A DNA stretch of 64,000 nt from Gnetum montanum (Eukaryota > Streptophyta > Gnetopsida > Gnetales > Gnetaceae): NCBI GenBank assembly GCA_015680685.1, contig MNCI01023672.1, positions 304,768-368,767 on the forward strand. The letters are read 5' to 3'. The translations under genes were made by a program, and so were the position numbers. Positions 60,137 through 64,000 of the stretch are shown in pieces. The notes under the pieces were generated by a model that did not search any database, had not been told where the DNA came from, and saw nothing but the letters and a program-made list of their open reading frames with translations. Numbering within the stretch: the stretch's first letter is position 1; every line of letters starts with the position of its first letter.

Positions 60137-60450
60137 CTAAGCAACACTGGATTCGCTGAAACAGAAAGCCAACAACAGCGAGGAGGAGGCTTTTAAAAGC
60201 ATGATTTGCAACAGCGATAAGGAGGTTTTTAAAATCGTGATTTGCAACAGCGGATCCGAATTCCGAAGCAGCGTAACTTCAACCCAGTTGATTGACATGT
60301 GGAATCCGAAGATAAGTCTCAATAATGAGGCAGTTTCAAGTTTGATTGCCATTGAGTACTTATTTTTGTCTTTTTGGAACTGTCATTCATTCATTCTTTC
60401 TTTCTTTCTTTCTTTGTCTGGGTTCCTAAGTACTTTTTGATCTCTCTTTA
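60137..60450 (-). other. Candidate 5' exon of a minus-strand host gene
   Basis: A GC-richer block ends in TTGCTTAG|GTGGGT, a good donor site, at 60137. An open frame of 71 codons runs through it but ends exactly at the donor. A (GAAA)n/(GAAT)n purine repeat on the minus strand at 60387-60417 is typical of plant 5' leaders. It is more likely a 5' UTR exon than coding. Confidence 0.35.
60387..60417. repeat. CATT/TTTC microsatellite
   Basis: CATTCATTCATTC is followed by five TTTC units on the plus strand. Confidence 0.9.
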
Positions 60451-60460
60451 AGGTTAGAGA

Positions 60461-62639
60461 CTTTGCAAGCTAATGAATGAGTTCATGACTTTCATGAACG
60501 AATATATCTATCCCGCCTTTAATCTTTAGTAAGTTTTGCTTTCGGTTGTGTATGGCCCAACTAAACCATGAGTGAAGCAAAGATGTTATGCCTGTTCCTT
60601 TAGGTGAGGAGTATTGAATGAAACCATGGGCCAGGAAGAAATATAATATTGTTTATATTTTAGCAAGTCAACAACCATGTCAGTTGAATTTAAGGGTACT
60701 AGTTATTTAGGTGAGCAATAGAATGTTGGTTAGGTCAGCCAAATGGTTTGGCTTCAAATCTACTAATGATAGTATGGGAAGATTTTGTGGATTGGCGTGC
60801 AATGCAAGGCAACGACATTTTGTGTGGCACTTGCATTATTTATTAATATTTTTGCACGTCACCAATTCATGGGCCTTCAAAAGTAAAGCAGAAGCGACAC
60901 TCGTTTTTTGGCTGAATGGGGGTACGGGGTTTTAATGCTCCGTTGGGAGGTTAGAAAACTCACGTTACTAAAGTGAAGCATTAATGTAGAAGCATACTAC
61001 ATGTAAATTTATCATTACATTTTCTTTTTGGATATGTCATAACTATATTATACATAAACAAGAATGCCTTGGCTGCAGCAATAATAGCTTTGATATAATT
61101 GTTTATTGGATCTTAATGGTTTAATAGGAAGGAAAGAAAGAGGTAGTTTTCATAGTTAGGTTAGGATGAATATTTATAATGGTGTTTCAAAAATTAAGTC
61201 GATTCTTAATTTGCTAGCTTTTTGTTTTGTTACCCTTCATTGTTGCTAAATTATTTTAGAAATTGAATTCTTTACTTCATATTTATTTAGAAATTGAATT
61301 CTTTACTTCATATTTATGTTTCACATTGATTGAGAATGCAAAAACATGGGAACCAAGGAACATGTACCTAAACAAATTTGGGGACAAGGGCTACTTTTTG
61401 GGAATGAGGCTAAAAACATGTCAAATGTGAATATAAAATCATGGTAATAAATAACCTTCTTTTTACATAGTGAGAGATCACACATTTTTAAGTCTAAGAG
61501 AGAAAGCAAAACTAGGGGCTTTAATGGGAGCCATGAGCCATGATCTAGTTTTAGCCTCTACTTTTAATGTCTTGCACATACCTAATGTAGATTTTATTTG
61601 TCATTTTTTGTTGGTTTTTTTTATTTGTGATTGCTTCTTAGTAATCCCTTAGATATGTAGTCATCTAATTTTGTTGTTGCAATTATGCAATGAAGACAAT
61701 TTTGAGAATTTTTTTGGTTTGTTAAAATTAAAATAATGTTTTTGGGTTTTCTAAGTTGATTTGGGAATGCACGCATTGCAACAAAACTTGTGATTCATGG
61801 TGCAACCATTTCAATGTTGATATGGAATAACTCATTCATTGCCATATTGAGGCTCTCTTGGCAAAGCATGGCATTCATTTTAGGTATGATAACAGCGACA
61901 AGTATTCAAGCAATCCATGTTGGAGGGATATATGGTTAAATAAGTATTGTGATCCTATTTTCATTTTTTGATACATTGCTATGTTGTTTAAATATTTCGT
62001 TTCTCTATTTACTGTGGCTCAATGCAACATTAAAAATTTTGAAACTTATGTTTTCATTTTATTTTAAGAATGCAAACTTATTTGTTGTCCATGTTTTAGA
62101 GGTTCTTTTCAAAAGCTCATTATCCATTTGGGTAGGTCGTTTCGTCCCTAGTTGAGAATTTCAATTTTAGTTGGAAGACTTTTAACCTATCAAAGTTATT
62201 ATGAAAAAAAAAAGAGAGAGAAAATTTGTCAAGCTTGTGAAGGGCTAGTCTTGTCATGCCTTAGTCAATGCTACCCCAACCTTGAAGCATGTTCTAAAGA
62301 AAATTTGGTGTAAAACATTGATAAAAATGTGCATATAACCGAATTGCACAAAATCACTAAAATGTGGAAATAAATCGAAAATTGACCTCCAGCCATTGAT
62401 GCTCTCATTTGGACTGTAAGAATGTGTTTTGAAGAGTGTTTTGGATTCTTCTATCACACTAACACTCAAAAACAATGGTGTATGCAAACTCTGAGTGTTT
62501 GTGATAGGAACCAAAAGCTATAACACTACTGTGAGTTTGATATATTATGGTACCATTTGTTCTCCCATCAAGAACATTTTATAGGCCAGAAAATCCATTA
62601 CCAAGGATTAACTTTTGGTTTAAATTAGAAATATGAGAC
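60461..62639. other. AT-rich intergenic sequence
   Basis: No gene or recognisable element was found. A perfect 30-base tandem duplication (TTTAGAAATTGAATTCTTTA plus 10 bases) occurs at about 61255-61315. Short open frames (60711-60935, 61949-62155) have no domains. Confidence 0.5.
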
Positions 62640-62824
62640 CATTCTTGTGAAAACTGTTACAACAAATTTGGTTGATTTCAAATTTAAAACCGTTTGTTTT
62701 CCATAACGCGTAAATAGTTCCATTGAAACTTTCCATAATGCATAAACGGTTATATTGAAACTTTCCATAACATGTAAATGGTTACATTGAAACCTTTGTT
62801 TTCCATAATGCATAAACAGTTACA
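62640..62824 (-). repeat. 3' LTR (or its start) of a Ty1/copia element, with internal repeats
   Basis: On the minus strand the LTR starts TGTAACTGTTTATGC at 62824, directly after the purine tract. It contains three to four copies of a ~40-base unit (GCATTATGGAAA, GTTTCAATGTAACC). A TGTAACA at 62655-62661 (minus) could be its end, giving about 170 bases, but no partner LTR is in the window. Confidence 0.45.
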
Positions 62825-62836
62825 TTCTCCCACTTG
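62825..62836 (-). promoter_or_regulatory. Polypurine tract of the copia element
   Basis: The minus strand reads CAAGTGGGAGAA next to TGTAACTG, the usual GTGGGAGA-type tract of plant Ty1/copia elements. Confidence 0.65.
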
Positions 62837-63127
62837 GTCTCCATATTTAACCTAATATCCATCAAACCTAGCTTTTAAGAAATAAATTCATTAATCATGA
62901 TCATAGTTCCTCTAAATGTGAGTATTATCTTCCATGTATTACAATGTATTATTCCTTAACTTAATTCCTTATTCGGTAACTAAACTTTATGAATAAACCC
63001 AATGTTTATTCTACGTCCTACCATATGTGAATTTTCTCTATTAACTGTATGCGCAAACTGAATATGTGAAAACATCATAACTAAACAAGAGTTTCATTAA
63101 GACTGTAAAATTGTACGCATAAACAAA

Positions 63128-63532
63128 TTACATTATGGAACCAAGTCCCATTTGAACTACATGATCCTTAAATGACTTTAGTGGCATTCCTTTTATCAAA
63201 GGATTAGATATGATCAATTCAATACTTATATGCTCAATGACCACTTTATTTTCCTTAATACGTTCCCTTATGGCTAAGTACTTTATGTCAATGTGTTTAC
63301 TTCGACTGTCACTCTTATTATTCTTAGCCATAAAGACAACAATTGAATTGTTACAAAATATTCTTAATGGCTTAAATATAGAATCTATAATTCTAAGGCC
63401 TAACATGAAACTCTTCAATCCTATACCATGTGAAGTAGCCTCAAAACAAAAAACAAACTCTAACTCCATTATGGAAGTAGCAACCAAAGTTTGCTTTCCA
63501 CTCCTCTGAGATACATCTCCTCCATCTAACAT
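63128..63532 (-). pseudogene. Ty1/copia RNase H, C-terminal pol
   Basis: An open stretch of 134 codons holds the classic copia RNase H series: SGKQTLVATSIMELEF (normally ...STMEAEY), LRIFCNNSIVVFMAKNN, SKHIDIKYLAIRERI, and ISNPLIKG in place of (A)DPLTKG, ending VQMGLGS. Substitution of the catalytic-region Glu/Asp contexts (MELEF, FCNNS) and the broken upstream frame indicate a dead copy. The pol stop lies about 300 bases from the PPT. Confidence 0.9.
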
Positions 63533-64000
63533 AAAAACATAACCAGATGTTGATTTCTTGAATTAGCATAGCCAACAAAGTCTAAATCCGAGTAGCCAAT
63601 CACCTCGAGATTATCAGTTCATCTATACATAAGCATGTAATCTTTTATATCTTGAAGGTACCTCATCATCTTCTCATCACCTTATTTGCAATCCTCTAGT
63701 GATCAATGCCTGGATTATTCTAATGTCTACCCAACATTCCCATAGTAAATGCAATGTCAAGTCTTGTGCATACCTGAGCATACATTAGGCTTCCAATAGC
63801 TGAAGCATATGGAATGTTGCTCATCTTCCTTTTCTCTAAATCATCCCTGGGGCACTAATTCAAATTGAACTTGTCATCCTTCACAATGGGTTCTATACTC
63901 AATGAACAATCTTTCATTTGAAACCTCTCTAAAGCTTTATTGATATAGGTTTCCTACGACTGTCCCAAAATACATCTAGATCTGTACCTATGGATCTTAA
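63533..64000 (-). pseudogene. Ty1/copia reverse transcriptase C-terminal part, cut by the window edge
   Basis: Minus-strand reading gives ETYINKALERFQMKDC, IPYASAIGSLMYAQVCTRLD, IAFTMGMLGRH and VIGYSDLDFVGYANSR, the RT-RNase H connection of copia elements. At least four in-frame stops are present. Confidence 0.85.

Overview
This window is repeat-dense, intron-bearing plant nuclear DNA. Old LTR retrotransposons of the Athila, Tat and Ty1/copia lineages are stacked inside one another, the flanks are AT-rich, and at most one host gene fragment is visible. The density and decay suit a large-genome seed plant, plausibly a gymnosperm, but the sequence does not fix the species. All domain calls were made by reading translated frames by eye; no database search was possible.

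Layout: 1-266 is the end of an Athila-type LTR. 725-34189 is one old Athila-lineage element on the minus strand, bounded by LTRs and an ATCAT target duplication. It was split twice. A 17.5 kb Tat-lineage element (5580-23089, minus strand, target duplication ACAAG) landed between its integrase and its extra 3' ORF. A separate ~2.7 kb insertion (26882-29560, holding a 604-base N gap) landed at the start of its reverse transcriptase. 34195-38280 is unresolved repeat. A second Athila element (minus strand, 38281-39896 and 53038-56060) is split by a third, complete 13.1 kb Athila element on the plus strand (39897-53037). 56061-62639 is mostly non-repetitive, with a possible minus-strand host gene fragment. 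62640-64000 is the 3' end of a minus-strand Ty1/copia element.

The most unusual object is inside the Tat element. Between its protease and reverse transcriptase, on the opposite strand, lies an eight-exon gene model (12648-16807). All seven introns have GT/AG borders and all exon phases agree, giving 1,117 codons plus stop. Seven internal nonsense codons show that this copy is dead. Because the gene is antisense to the element's genomic RNA, its introns would not be spliced out during retrotransposition. Exon 2 weakly resembles an FCP1/HAD-type phosphatase domain, and exon 4 weakly resembles plant transposon-associated proteins. The element also carries tandem repeats in its 3' UTR, GGCC hairpin repeats, and GCGTAA/TTACGC palindromes in its U3 promoter region.

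Relative ages read from LTR divergence: the Tat element is youngest (a few percent in a sample), the plus-strand Athila element is older (about one difference in ten), and the 725-34189 element is clearly older still.
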